Part shown: piece by piece, positions 32,970 through 42,163 of the stretch
Layout: every line of letters starts with the position of its first letter
How positions within the stretch are numbered: the first letter of the stretch is position 1
Source of the DNA: CAZFER01 sp964517495
GTDB taxonomy: Bacteria > Hinthialibacterota > Hinthialibacteria > Hinthialibacterales > Hinthialibacteraceae
Reading direction: 5' to 3'
Length of the DNA stretch: 64,000 nt
Assembly (NCBI GenBank): GCA_964517495.1
Contig: CAZFER010000025.1
Coordinates: 14,243-78,242 of the forward strand
Position numbers and translations under genes: made by a program
Notes under the pieces: model-generated
The model's database searches: none
The model's input: only the letters and a program-made list of their open reading frames with translations
Told to the model about the DNA's origin: nothing

Positions 32970-34589
32970 TCAATCCTGATTATCCGTAAAAGCACTTTTT
33001 AACCTTAAAATAATACTACCCATAAGAATCAACACAGTGGGCAGCAATAACAACAAAAATCCAATCGCAGAGGTTTGAGACTCACTGCCATAATGCAGCA
33101 AATTATAATACTCCACGGTTAAACTCTCACCTCCAGGTGGATGGAGTAAAATCGTGATGGCGACATCTCCCCATACAAATAACGAACTGACGAATATACA
33201 GGGAATCGCAGGATACCAAAATGAGGGTAAGTATAATCTCCGGACCTTGGAATACCACCCAATGTTCATTAATGATGCCGCTGTCTTCTGGGTTGTTCCA
33301 AAGTGGCTCCAAAGCAGCACACCTGTTCCATAACCAATGATGAAATAATGACTTACATAAGCGCATAGCATTGAAATATAAGCTATCCCCGCTGGAATTC
33401 GCCCTGGCCAGAACGAGCGCATGCGCAACCATCCCGACGCCACAATGATTCCCGGCAGTAGAAACATGAATAGAATTCCCGCTGAGATCCAAATCCCCTT
33501 TTTCCCTTGCATAAAGTTGGTCATCCACAATCCCAATCCCACCATAACAGCCCCGCTCACCACGCTATAACCAAGGCTTTTGAAACTCGTCCCCATGTGT
33601 TCCCATATGACATTCAAAATGAGCGGTAAGGACCGTGCTTTTATCATTAATCCAAGCAGTGGGAGGATACATGATAGAAAAAAAACCCAAAAGACACCAA
33701 TATATATCACAACACGCATCCAAAAAGGTATCGGCCCGATGGTGGCCTGGCCGATATTGCTTGAGAAGGTTTTTTGAGCGCGATAAAGCAAAATTCCAAA
33801 AATGGGGACCAGCAATAGATAAGGCAGGCATAAAACCATCGCCTCTCTTTCTTCCATGAGGGCCGATATTCGCATGAAAATCTCTAGTGGATAAACGCTA
33901 ATTTGGAATAAAGAAGGCACTTCGAATTGCACCAAGGCTAAACTAAAAACCAGCACACTTGCAATAAATAATGGCTCCAGCCAGGCGGGTAGAATAATCC
34001 TCCAAACGCGGTTATATGGCTTGAGTGTAAGGCGGGCCGCATTGATTTGGGATGCAGTCGGTTCTGCCAGAGTGGCTAATAGATAAAAGATAATCGGCCA
34101 AAAACATAAAGCCAATAAAAATCCAGCCCCTGGTAGACTATATAAATATGTGGAGAAAAACCCTTGTGGTCCCCACATAATCCGCCCGCTCCCTGCTTGC
34201 TCCCATACAGCCGCCAATGTCATCCAGCCGGAAGCCACCCCAAACGGGGGATACGAAAGAGGAATCAAGGCCACAACAATAAGGAACAGTTTCTTCTTTG
34301 AGGGAAGCGATAAGAAACAGAGATAGACAATTAGAGCGAAAAAAACTGAAAATACAGTCGTATATAATGCCAAACCGAGGGAGTTGGTTAACCGGTTATA
34401 AGCAGACTGATCAAACAGAGCGGCAAACTGCTTCAGTTCCCCATTATCCAGAGTAAAAATTTCCCCCAGCATCGCAAAAAATGGGAGAAATAAAACAGCT
34501 AAACAAAAGTAGAGAGGTATATACTTAAAAGGTTTAAATCTTTGTGACATCTCAGCCATACGCAATGAGAAAAGTATGCTACCTTTCAT
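32970..34589 (-). CDS. ABC importer permease, two fused domains (FbpB-like)
   Basis: 539 residues from ATG 34589, which has GGAG 6 bases upstream inside the bordering repeat; other in-frame starts are at 34559 and 34550, and a TTG at 34613 reads into the repeat. About 12 membrane helices in two halves, each with an EAA-type loop: AARLTLKPYNRVWRIILPAW (about 190-210) and AASLMNIGWYSKVRRLYLPS (about 435-455). Fused permeases of this sort serve ferric-iron importers. Lies between the binding protein and ATPase genes. Confidence 0.9.
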   Translation of the reverse strand: MKGSILFSLRMAEMSQRFKPFKYIPLYFCLAVLFLPFFAMLGEIFTLDNGELKQFAALFDQSAYNRLTNSLGLALYTTVFSVFFALIVYLCFLSLPSKKKLFLIVVALIPLSYPPFGVASGWMTLAAVWEQAGSGRIMWGPQGFFSTYLYSLPGAGFLLALCFWPIIFYLLATLAEPTASQINAARLTLKPYNRVWRIILPAWLEPLFIASVLVFSLALVQFEVPSLFQISVYPLEIFMRISALMEEREAMVLCLPYLLLVPIFGILLYRAQKTFSSNIGQATIGPIPFWMRVVIYIGVFWVFFLSCILPLLGLMIKARSLPLILNVIWEHMGTSFKSLGYSVVSGAVMVGLGLWMTNFMQGKKGIWISAGILFMFLLPGIIVASGWLRMRSFWPGRIPAGIAYISMLCAYVSHYFIIGYGTGVLLWSHFGTTQKTAASLMNIGWYSKVRRLYLPSFWYPAIPCIFVSSLFVWGDVAITILLHPPGGESLTVEYYNLLHYGSESQTSAIGFLLLLLPTVLILMGSIILRLKSAFTDNQD

Positions 34590-34726
34590 TTGGCACTCCA
34601 ATTCCTCCTCCAATGAAATGGGGGAGGTTAGGAGGGGGGTAAAGGATTACACTCTCTCGGTATTTCTATCAACCCTCCCCTACCCCCTCCCAATCCTGGG
34701 AAGGGAATGGAGCTTAATATGGCTGA
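34552..34726. repeat. MITE-like element, copy E, overlapping a gene start
   Basis: Starts TCAGCCATACGC and ends ATATGGCTGA; interior CTCCAATGAAATGGGGGAGG and CCCTCCCAATCCTGGGAAGG. The left 38 bases overlap the likely 5' end of the permease gene, so the element contributes its first codons and the ribosome-binding sequence. Confidence 0.75.
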
Positions 34727-34742
34727 ACTCTTACAAATCCTC

Positions 34743-35783
34743 TTAATCGATCAAAGTTCTTAAGAATTCCATGCACGGTTTTGTATTTTGGGCAATATCT
34801 TCAAAATCCACATCCATTGTCTTAATCTTATTTAAATCAGGAACCCCTTCAAGGCGTGTTGCGGATGCATGAAGCGGGATTTGACGCGCACGTGTTTGTG
34901 ATAATTTTTCCTCTACCCCGGGCGAGAGCATATAATCTATAAATTGCTTACCCGCATCAGGGTTGGGAGCACCCGCGATGAGCGAAATGGTATTGGGAAT
35001 AAGAAGGGTTCCCTTGCCATCCTGCTCCAAATATTCCATTCGAATGGGCTTATCATCATCGATAATAGCGAACACATCATCCGTATCGGTCAAGCCATAG
35101 GCGATTTGCCCTTGCGCCGCCGCATCTCGTACAGTGGCATTCCCCTGCAAAAACTGAACTTGATTACCCTTTAGGGTTTTAATCAACTCACCAAATGGTT
35201 CTCTTCCCATAATCGTATAAAGGGCTGCCATATGAGTAGCCGTTGTTCCAAACATGGGAACAGCTATCGCAGTTTTTTGTTGATATTGCTCATTGGCCAG
35301 GTCTGGAACTGAGTTTGGAGTTTCCGAAGGTGGAACCAGTTCCGTGTTGATAATCATCACCCTGGCCCGTGCGGAAAAACCGGTCCAATAGCCTTGGTCA
35401 TCTTTAAACTTGGCTGGAATCCCTTCTGCGGAGGGGGAATGATAGGGTTGAAGCAAGTCCTGATTTTTCAACTGGATTGTTCGAACAATTTCTGAATTCC
35501 AGAAGACATCCGCTTGTGGATTGCTCTTTTCCTGCTGTAATTTGGTGTAAAGCCCGGTGGTTTTGGTCAGTTCGTTGTCATAAACCGCGTTAACTGTGAT
35601 TTCCGGATGTTGGGTTTCAAAATCGCTAATAATCACGGATGAATAATCCCGGTCGACTGACGTATAGATGGTCAATACATTTTCGGAGCCACCACATCCA
35701 CTTAACAATCCCAGCGTTCCAACCGTAATCAAAATTCCAACGATGTTTTTCCAGTGTGTGGATAACTTCATAAAATTCAGCAT
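34743..35783 (-). CDS. ferric-iron-type ABC substrate-binding lipoprotein (FutA/AfuA-like)
   Basis: 346 residues from ATG 35783 (AGGAG just upstream; other in-frame starts at 35810 (TTG) and 35771). Signal peptide with lipobox GLLSGC. The mature start VLTIYTSVDRDYSSVIISDF is the signature of Fbp/Fut ferric-binding proteins, as is QADVFWNSEIVRTIQLKNQD. Two-lobed periplasmic binding protein of the importer encoded downstream. Tyr residues for iron are expected at the C-terminal lobe but cannot be placed with certainty; phosphonate or thiamine ligands are less likely. Confidence 0.87.
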   Translation of the reverse strand: MLNFMKLSTHWKNIVGILITVGTLGLLSGCGGSENVLTIYTSVDRDYSSVIISDFETQHPEITVNAVYDNELTKTTGLYTKLQQEKSNPQADVFWNSEIVRTIQLKNQDLLQPYHSPSAEGIPAKFKDDQGYWTGFSARARVMIINTELVPPSETPNSVPDLANEQYQQKTAIAVPMFGTTATHMAALYTIMGREPFGELIKTLKGNQVQFLQGNATVRDAAAQGQIAYGLTDTDDVFAIIDDDKPIRMEYLEQDGKGTLLIPNTISLIAGAPNPDAGKQFIDYMLSPGVEEKLSQTRARQIPLHASATRLEGVPDLNKIKTMDVDFEDIAQNTKPCMEFLRTLID

Positions 35784-35815
35784 ATACTCCTCTCTAAATT
35801 TATCATGCAAGCAAT

Positions 35816-35970
35816 GCTTATCAACCCTCCCCTAGCCCCTCCCAATCTTGGGAGGGGAATGGTCGCTCCAATCAATTAGAAATAAACCCAACCTCTGCTC
35901 TTCCAAGCAGTTATCGAATACTCATTTCTCCCCCAAGCCTGGGGGAGATACAGAGGGGGTTGTTAGTCTG
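35816..35970. repeat. MITE-like element, rearranged copy F
   Basis: AACCCTCCCCTAGCCCCTCC with CAATCTTGGGAGGGGAATGG comes first, then CTCCCCCAAGCCTGGGGGAG and ACAGAGGGGG. Order and second palindrome differ from copies A-E; no clear terminal repeats. Confidence 0.55.
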
Positions 35971-36009
35971 CCTCAAAACTTATGTGCAAAATTCAGTTTA
36001 GATCTGTAC

Positions 36010-37668
36010 TTACTCAGATGAGTTCTCAGTTTCTGACACACGTTCTGTGATTGTTCCTTGCAGGGAATCAAAATAGGCACGTACCTGGTATTGATATGGT
36101 ATAGGGATTTTTTCCTTGGTTAGAGCATCTTCAGCCGCTTGTTTGTATTCGAAAAAGGCTTCCTGCAGCTCTTTGGATGAACTATTCTTCATCGATTCAC
36201 CATCGACTGAAATTGCACCCAGGAAAGGAGCCTGGTTGAAATTACCACGGAGTTTCATCTCCTGAAAAGCAGTTTGTGTATCAGAAAATGGGGCACGGCC
36301 ACCCCGGCCGATTCCGGCTCCGCCCATTCCTCCGGAACTCATCTTATCGGTTGGTCCGGCTTTCCAGCCACCTGTTCCAGGCGCTCCTCCTGTCCCATTA
36401 CCGCTGCACATTCCTGTTCCGTTGCATTGGCTGCAGCCTTGTCCATTACAAGCAGAGCAACAACCTGTCGCACCTTTAATGCATTGTGAGCATGCGCCAA
36501 ATTTACCGGCCAAGGCGGATTTGGACATTTTGAGATCATTCAAAGCCTGGTTCATCATCTGTATTTGTTCCATCAACTTTTGCAAATCCATCATCGACAT
36601 TTCTGCCAATTGCATCGATTCGATGGCGTTTTTGGAATCGCCTGATTTGAGTTGAGTCGCTGCTTTTTCCAGGGCTTTCGATAGGGGTGTATTGGCGTTT
36701 AAACTTCCAGCCAATTTTTCCATTTCTGAAGCCAAGCGATTCATTTCAGATTTGTTCAGGGCTCCCATTTTTAATTTCTTCTGCAATTCTTGAAGTTTTT
36801 GAGCCCCTTTTTCATATTCGTTGGACTGCAAATCTTTCGCCAAATCACCGGTCATTTTTTGTTTCATAGGTGACGATTCATTTAATTTCGGCTGAGCGGA
36901 CTTCATTGCTTCCTGCCGCTTTTCCCATTCTTCCTGCAACGAGGATAATTTGGCCAAAGCCTCACGCTTTTCGATCTTGCCTTTTGAAAGTTTGGTTTCC
37001 AGATCCTTAATTTCTTTGGCGATCTTGGTTACTTCCTGCAGTTCTTTTTCTTTGGCTCGTTTTTCAAGGGTTATCTGGCGTTTGAATAGATTTTGCAAGT
37101 CTTTTTCAACTTTGGCTTTATCCATCATCTTGGCTTGTGCGTCGCCCTGGCCGGTGAATAGGTCCCATTGGGGGAGCACAAACACGGTGAGAATCAAGCC
37201 AAGAACAGGCACCCAAATCCAACGAAATTCGGCGGGATTTTTCCAAGGGAAGGCTCTCTTCAAATCCAAGCGATGCGTCGCTTTTAGGGCATCGTGCAAT
37301 AACGCGGTATGCCATTCGTGAATGGTTTCCAGATCATCATGAAGCTCAGAAAGTTCAAGGGCGGAGGAGATTTTCTCTTTGAGATGAAGGTGTTTATCCG
37401 CCATTAAAGCGGTTTGTTCAATGTTGCCCCGTTTGCGGAAATAGAGATAAATCGAGAGAGGAATGGTCAGAGATACAATTCCACCCGCTACCAGCAACCG
37501 ATTGATCTCCTGGGGAACAAACGCAAGCACGGAAACCACAATGGCTGTTAATAAAGTCATATAAAAGAGCGCTTTAACAAAGCTGGCATAGTATAAATGA
37601 ACACAAAAACGCCGATGTGCTTTTCGAACTTTCTTCTGAAGTTCCTTATACGCCTCATAATTACTCAT
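36010..37668 (-). CDS. large coiled-coil membrane protein with Cys-rich knuckle
   Basis: 552 residues from ATG 37668 (GGAG 8 bases upstream). Two membrane helices (about 30-75) and a third at about 150-170 (IWVPVLGLILTVFVLPQ) precede a long charged helical region (about 185-385), partly coiled coil (EKRAKEKELQEVTKIAKEIK). A Cys/Gly cluster then shows repeated CxxC (CSQC, CCSAC, CSQC) as in a DnaJ-like zinc finger, followed by a Gly/Met stretch. The start resembles DUF4175-like proteins loosely. Function unknown; it may scaffold an envelope complex. Confidence 0.6.
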   Translation of the reverse strand: MSNYEAYKELQKKVRKAHRRFCVHLYYASFVKALFYMTLLTAIVVSVLAFVPQEINRLLVAGGIVSLTIPLSIYLYFRKRGNIEQTALMADKHLHLKEKISSALELSELHDDLETIHEWHTALLHDALKATHRLDLKRAFPWKNPAEFRWIWVPVLGLILTVFVLPQWDLFTGQGDAQAKMMDKAKVEKDLQNLFKRQITLEKRAKEKELQEVTKIAKEIKDLETKLSKGKIEKREALAKLSSLQEEWEKRQEAMKSAQPKLNESSPMKQKMTGDLAKDLQSNEYEKGAQKLQELQKKLKMGALNKSEMNRLASEMEKLAGSLNANTPLSKALEKAATQLKSGDSKNAIESMQLAEMSMMDLQKLMEQIQMMNQALNDLKMSKSALAGKFGACSQCIKGATGCCSACNGQGCSQCNGTGMCSGNGTGGAPGTGGWKAGPTDKMSSGGMGGAGIGRGGRAPFSDTQTAFQEMKLRGNFNQAPFLGAISVDGESMKNSSSKELQEAFFEYKQAAEDALTKEKIPIPYQYQVRAYFDSLQGTITERVSETENSSE

Positions 37669-37728
37669 CACTCTCTCCTCTGGTTCAAAATTGGGGGGAA
37701 CCTATACTTTTCGAGATTGTGCACTAAT

Positions 37729-37935
37729 CCTTCAACCCTCCACTGCCCCTCCCAGGCTTGGGAGGGGAATGGATACCACACTCGTTTAGCGATTCTACAA
37801 AACTTCTGCAATCCCTTCCTGTTATCGGCTATCCACTTCTCCCCCAAGCCTGGAGGAGATACAGAGGAGGTTGATCGTCAGCCCCTCCACTTATGGGTAA
37901 AACTCAGCAATCCTGGGAGAGGAATGGATGCCATT
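37729..37935. repeat. composite palindromic repeat, copy G
   Basis: CCCTCCCAGGCTTGGGAGGG, then TCTCCCCCAAGCCTGGAGGAG, then a third fragment GCAATCCTGGGAGAGGAATG. It matches copy F in order, with an added piece. It fills most of the 306-bp gap; nothing else is seen there. Confidence 0.55.
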
Positions 37936-37974
37936 TAATTACTTATACGTCAAAATAGGGTAACATTTTGTTCC

Positions 37975-38589
37975 TTATTCGACAACATTCAGGGTTAATA
38001 CATATTTTTCCGGTTGTTCTTCATCGGATGGTAGTTCGATTTCATAGGTGAATGACGCTTTAAAAAATCGCACCGCCCCGCGAAAATCCATGACTCTGAA
38101 TCGTTTTGATTTCGCTGGTATTCGCCATTCTCCTTCTTTTTCAGCGATCTTTTTTTCGACACCATCCTCTTCAGTTAATACGAACGAACGGCGAGTTAGT
38201 GTCATGTTTTGATTAATTAATTCATCCCTGCGCACAATTTCATAAAAGAAAACCACAATTTTTGAAGATAAATCTTCAGGGAGTTGCTGCAAACGGGCCA
38301 TGGGAATATTGATGTTGTTCGCCCCTTTTTTAATAAGTTTTGGTTCCTCTTCTTTGAAGAGACACCCCTGTTCAAAGAGTTCACCTTGAAAGCGGCTCAA
38401 TTCTTTACCGTTAAGGCCTTCTTTGAGCATATCCCTCATTTCGTTTAAATCCATTGCAAATAAATAGAAGTTGAAGGCTATTTTGGGTTCTTCAACGCCG
38501 GTTTCTTCTTGGGCATAACCATTCAAACCACCAAATAAAAAGACAAAGACCATAACATAAAGCATAAATTGGATGTAATTTGATTTCAT
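37975..38589 (-). CDS. hypothetical secreted protein
   Basis: 204 residues. Signal peptide 1-26 (hydrophobic FMLYVMVFVFLFGG, cut after GYA). The mature part is rich in Glu/Lys with a central MARLQQLPEDLSSKIVVFFY segment and no known motif. GGAGG lies 9 bases before the ATG. It is divergent from thiL with 97 bases between. Function unknown. Confidence 0.6.
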   Translation of the reverse strand: MKSNYIQFMLYVMVFVFLFGGLNGYAQEETGVEEPKIAFNFYLFAMDLNEMRDMLKEGLNGKELSRFQGELFEQGCLFKEEEPKLIKKGANNINIPMARLQQLPEDLSSKIVVFFYEIVRRDELINQNMTLTRRSFVLTEEDGVEKKIAEKEGEWRIPAKSKRFRVMDFRGAVRFFKASFTYEIELPSDEEQPEKYVLTLNVVE

Positions 38590-38686
38590 TCTCTTTTCCT
38601 CCCGGTTGGATTGCGCCTTAAATCATCAGCTCAAACTATTATACACACTTTTTTTCCACTATTCTATTAAAACGAGTGAAAAGTGA

Positions 38687-39757
38687 ATGGATTCAGAAAG
38701 ATTTATTGCGATAAAACAAAAGCAAGGAATTAACGAAAAAGAGATGAAAAATCATGATTTACGTGAACTTGGTGAATTTGGCCTCATCAAGCGTATTGCG
38801 GCCATCCTAGGCCCTTCTTCATCTGCGGTGCAGGTAGGGATTGGTGATGACGCGGCTACTATTGCCCCCTGTTCTGAACCGTTGATTGTGACCACCGATA
38901 CAATGATTGAAGATGTTCATTTTCGGTTGGAATGGTCTTCACCTGAGGATATAGCTCATAAGGCATTGGCTTCCAACTTAAGCGATCTGGCTGCCAAAGG
39001 TGCACAGCCGGCGTTTTATCTTGTCACCCTGGGTCTACCCCATGATGCTCAACTTGATTGGGTTGAGTCATTTTATAAGGCTTTGGTTTTGTATCAATCA
39101 TCATGGGGAATAGAAGCGGTTGGAGGTGATACAGTCCGATCCCCTGTCCATATGATTACCATCGCAGCTTGGGGTTATCAACGATCCTCAACGCCTATCA
39201 CACTCACCCAATCAAAACCCGGTGATTATATCGTAGTTACTGGTACTCCAGGCGATGCCGCTGCTGGGTTGGAATTGCTGCAACAATCAGAAAATGTTAA
39301 TGCCTCTGATGACGCCACATCATTCCTGGTTGATCGGTTTCTGCGACCTATGCCTCGTATAGCAGAGGGATTAAAGCTGGCCACCAGCACTCAATTAACA
39401 GGCATGACTGATTTGAGTGATGGGCTTGCGCGCGATCTCCTCAAACTTTGTGAAGCGAGTGGTGTGGGAGCCACTGTTGATGCATTGGCACTGCCACAAT
39501 CCATAGCGTTGAATAAATATGCCCAAGAAAGGTCTCCTCAATATGCCTGGCGGGGAGGAGAAGATTATGAACTTCTATTTACTTTGCCACCGAAACAATA
39601 TGAGTTAATTACAGAAAAGTGGGATTCCAAGTTAGCAAAGCTTACCCGAATAGGAGAAATAACTCCCCAGGAAAAAGGAATTCAAGTTCTGAATTTTGAA
39701 GGTGATACGAATGTTGGATTTGACCATTTTTATTATCGGGTCAACCCAAATCCCTAA
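38687..39757 (+). CDS. thiL: thiamine-monophosphate kinase
   Basis: 356 residues; ATP-dependent phosphorylation of thiamine monophosphate to the active diphosphate. AIR-synthase-like fold with VGIGDDAATIAP (metal site), TTDTMIEDVHFRLEW, GGDTVRSP and TGMTDLSDGLARDLLKL. ELGEFGLIKRI is the family N terminus and begins near residue 27, so Met20 (38744) could be the real start; neither start has a clear ribosome-binding site. No other thiamine gene nearby. Confidence 0.93.
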   Translation: MDSERFIAIKQKQGINEKEMKNHDLRELGEFGLIKRIAAILGPSSSAVQVGIGDDAATIAPCSEPLIVTTDTMIEDVHFRLEWSSPEDIAHKALASNLSDLAAKGAQPAFYLVTLGLPHDAQLDWVESFYKALVLYQSSWGIEAVGGDTVRSPVHMITIAAWGYQRSSTPITLTQSKPGDYIVVTGTPGDAAAGLELLQQSENVNASDDATSFLVDRFLRPMPRIAEGLKLATSTQLTGMTDLSDGLARDLLKLCEASGVGATVDALALPQSIALNKYAQERSPQYAWRGGEDYELLFTLPPKQYELITEKWDSKLAKLTRIGEITPQEKGIQVLNFEGDTNVGFDHFYYRVNPNP

Positions 39758-39825
39758 TCCGGCGTAGATGGAGCCGAGCAAGAATTTACTTGGTCAAAAT
39801 AGGGATTCCTCAGGTAGACTAACCC

Positions 39826-40324
39826 TCACCCATCTTCCAGCAAATGCAGAAATTCCCCTACTCTAGAATCCGTAGGCTTCAATACCTTAAGTTCTTCCGA
39901 TTCAGCGGCATCGCAGAGTCGGGTATCGTCGCATACGAAATGTATAGACTGGAGCCGTGGTCGGCATAGGCATCAATGGCAGCAGAAAGCTGCATCGCAT
40001 CCCCAGCCTTTAGGGGATGCCTTTCCATCAGTGCAAGGGAGCGGTACATCATTATGTCGTCGATCTCGATGAAGCTAACAGAGGAAAGGCATTCCTGAAG
40101 AAACTTCTTTATACTAGTGTAGATGCTTCACTTTTGGAAAACACCCCTTCGCGGACTCTCCTGTGGATTGAGGAGCCAACTTCAGCTATGGTGTGCCTCG
40201 CTGTGTATAGCTGGGAGCCACGCTTCTGCTCGAACAAGTAAAGTTAGTCTATGAAATCAGAGCCATCCTCCATGTTATACTTCTTAGACATCGCGGAAGA
40301 ATCGAGATAGAATTTAAGGCCCAT
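39826..40324 (-). pseudogene. PIN-domain toxin with several stops and a frameshift
   Basis: Starts with ATG 40324, sharing one base with the antitoxin stop (TGATG). Reads MGLKFYLDSSAMSKKYNMED (PIN start with the first Asp), stop, then FEQKRGSQLYTARHTIAEVG, another stop, then SLALMERHPLKAGDAMQLSA. After a shift it continues DDTRLCDAAESEELKVLKPT to the stop at 39826. All parts of a VapC-like nuclease remain in order, but at least two stops and frameshifts break it. Confidence 0.75.
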
Positions 40325-40542
40325 CAATACCGCGCCTCACGACGATCTTCTATCACAGCTTCAGAGAGCCTGGTACCAACAGGTTTCCCCGCTGTCATGG
40401 ACTTTATCTCCTCGATGGACATATCCTTGTAAGGGCTTAGCATGGACATGCAGTAATCGATGCCTTCCTGCGTGAGAGAAGAATACTTCACTTTCCTCTC
40501 AGCTCTTGCTTCGTGCCTATCCTTTAGTTTGCTTATAGCCAT
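40324..40542 (-). CDS. antitoxin of the decayed PIN module
   Basis: 72 residues, intact: MAISKLKDRHEARAERKVKY, then LTQEGIDYCMSMLSPYKDMS and TRLSEAVIEDRREARY. No named family recognised; the tight TGATG coupling to a PIN gene argues for an antitoxin. With its toxin broken it is free-standing. The 256 bases to the next gene hold no ORF of note. Confidence 0.6.
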   Translation of the reverse strand: MAISKLKDRHEARAERKVKYSSLTQEGIDYCMSMLSPYKDMSIEEIKSMTAGKPVGTRLSEAVIEDRREARY

Positions 40543-40798
40543 GCGTCATTCATCCTTTTGCGGTTCTAATCCTTTTTTACTCCTGCAGCAGTTCTGTGGT
40601 AGCTTGTCTCAATTATACTCGAATCTGCAACATTTGCCTAATCCATCAAACATGAATGCAGCCCGGCTGAAAGCCGACTTTTAAGGTGACCTGTTCCAGC
40701 CGAGGATATCGGGATTAATCGTCCCCTGGCCACCCAGCACATATATCTTTAGTACACTTCTAATTTAACATGGATTAACAAAACTTCTGTGTAAAAGA

Positions 40799-41881
40799 TC
40801 AGTTTTTTATGGGTAACAAAGAAGAACGGAGCACGATGCGTGATTTTATGGTCTTCGATTTTGCCTTTTTCCCTTTGATTAATTGATGCAATAGTTTTAC
40901 GGCTTCTATCCCCTCCTCTTCCAAGGGTTGATGAACGGTTGTCAAGCCAATGGTTTGAGAAAAGGGGAGATCATCAAAACCGGTAACAGAAACCATATCT
41001 CCCAAATTCGCGCTTACATTTTTCAATAGACTGTATACATGTATAGCGATTTGATCATTCAAACTCATCAAAACGGTGGGTTCGTATTCACATAAAATAT
41101 TCTCCAATTCAGCCACCATCTGATTAAAAGGTTTATTTTCGCTCAAACTGACAACTTCAACCAATTCAGCCTTATTTTTTCCGGTGGCAGCGGCTTCTTT
41201 AATGCCTTCGATACGGGCATCGGTGGTGGTGCTGGTAATATCCTCACAACGTACTATCAAAATTCGGCGGTGGCCTAATTTTAAAACTTCTTCAGTCAGT
41301 TCCATCATCACTTTTTTATTATTTGTTTGTACCAGGGGCACATTATCAAGCCCAGGGATGTCACGGTCCACCAGCACCACCGGGATTTCGGCCTCTTTAA
41401 ACATGTTAAACCATTGCAGATTGCATAAAGTATCCTGAACACGCTCCAAGGGGGCAGCGATCACACCGGCTGCCTGGCGGGCGATTAAACGTTCAGCGAA
41501 CGTTTCAACTTTTAGCGGATCATCGTCTGTACTGCATAAAAACATATCATAACCCAGGTTATGAATATGCTCTTCCATACTATGCAAAATAATGGGAAAG
41601 ATTCCTTTCCCCGTCCCCGGAACCAAAACACCAATCGCACGGGTATTATGAGGTGGCCGGGTTACATAGGTGCCTTTTCCTTGCAACCGTTTTAGATACC
41701 CCTCTTGCACCAATTCCTGCAAGGCACGAATTACGGTCATTTTACTCGCGCCAAAACGTTGAATCAGGGCCGTTTCTGAGGGTAATTGATGTCCTTCTTT
41801 GAGGTCTCCCTGTTCAATGTCCACTCGAATTGATTCTTTGATTTGAACATACTTCGGAAGGCGGTCAAAAAGTTCACTCAT
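40799..41881 (-). CDS. GntR-type regulator with LacI-like sensor domain
   Basis: 360 residues. N-terminal GntR winged helix (about 8-75; PKYVQIKESIRVDIEQGDLK, LPSETALIQRFGASKMTVIR, GYLKRLQGKGTYV) is joined to a LacI/PBP1-type ligand domain (about 80-355; IGVLVPGTGKGIFPIILHSM, VTGFDDLPFSQTIGLTTVHQ). This fusion resembles AraR-type sugar repressors. It binds a sugar or similar small molecule and blocks transcription. No sugar genes adjoin it, so the target is unclear. Confidence 0.9.
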   Translation of the reverse strand: MSELFDRLPKYVQIKESIRVDIEQGDLKEGHQLPSETALIQRFGASKMTVIRALQELVQEGYLKRLQGKGTYVTRPPHNTRAIGVLVPGTGKGIFPIILHSMEEHIHNLGYDMFLCSTDDDPLKVETFAERLIARQAAGVIAAPLERVQDTLCNLQWFNMFKEAEIPVVLVDRDIPGLDNVPLVQTNNKKVMMELTEEVLKLGHRRILIVRCEDITSTTTDARIEGIKEAAATGKNKAELVEVVSLSENKPFNQMVAELENILCEYEPTVLMSLNDQIAIHVYSLLKNVSANLGDMVSVTGFDDLPFSQTIGLTTVHQPLEEEGIEAVKLLHQLIKGKKAKSKTIKSRIVLRSSLLPIKN

Positions 41882-42083
41882 TAAAGTTTACCTATTAAAT
41901 ACAATTAGAAATATTATCATCAAAAATAATTAAAACAAAAAAAGTAGTGTTTAGAAATGGTTGCTGCGCTTGTTTTTTGAAAATTTCTTGAAAAAGATTC
42001 ATTTTGAATGCATTTTACTCATTTTAATCTGAGAGATTGAATAATTGAAGGTGGTTTCAAAGTTCATTTTAGTGGTTGCCGAA

Positions 42084-42148
42084 CCACAACATAGGGAAAA
42101 ACATAGGTTCGCTCCCACAATATGTAGGGGTTGACCTGCGTGTCAACT
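42084..42148. repeat. double-hairpin dispersed repeat, inverted copy
   Basis: CCACAACATAGGG, then ACATAGGTTCGCTCC and GGGGTTGACCTGCGTGTCAAC: the inverted form of 14323-14391 with a decayed first hairpin. Confidence 0.6.
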
Positions 42149-42163
42149 CGATTTTGAGACAAA

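Noticed and set aside
38590..38686. TPP riboswitch upstream of thiL
   Set aside because: The 97-bp gap shows no TPP core motifs such as CUGAGA.
40017..40241. 74-codon plus-strand ORF
   Set aside because: It is the antisense shadow of the decayed PIN toxin, whose blocks are clear on the minus strand.
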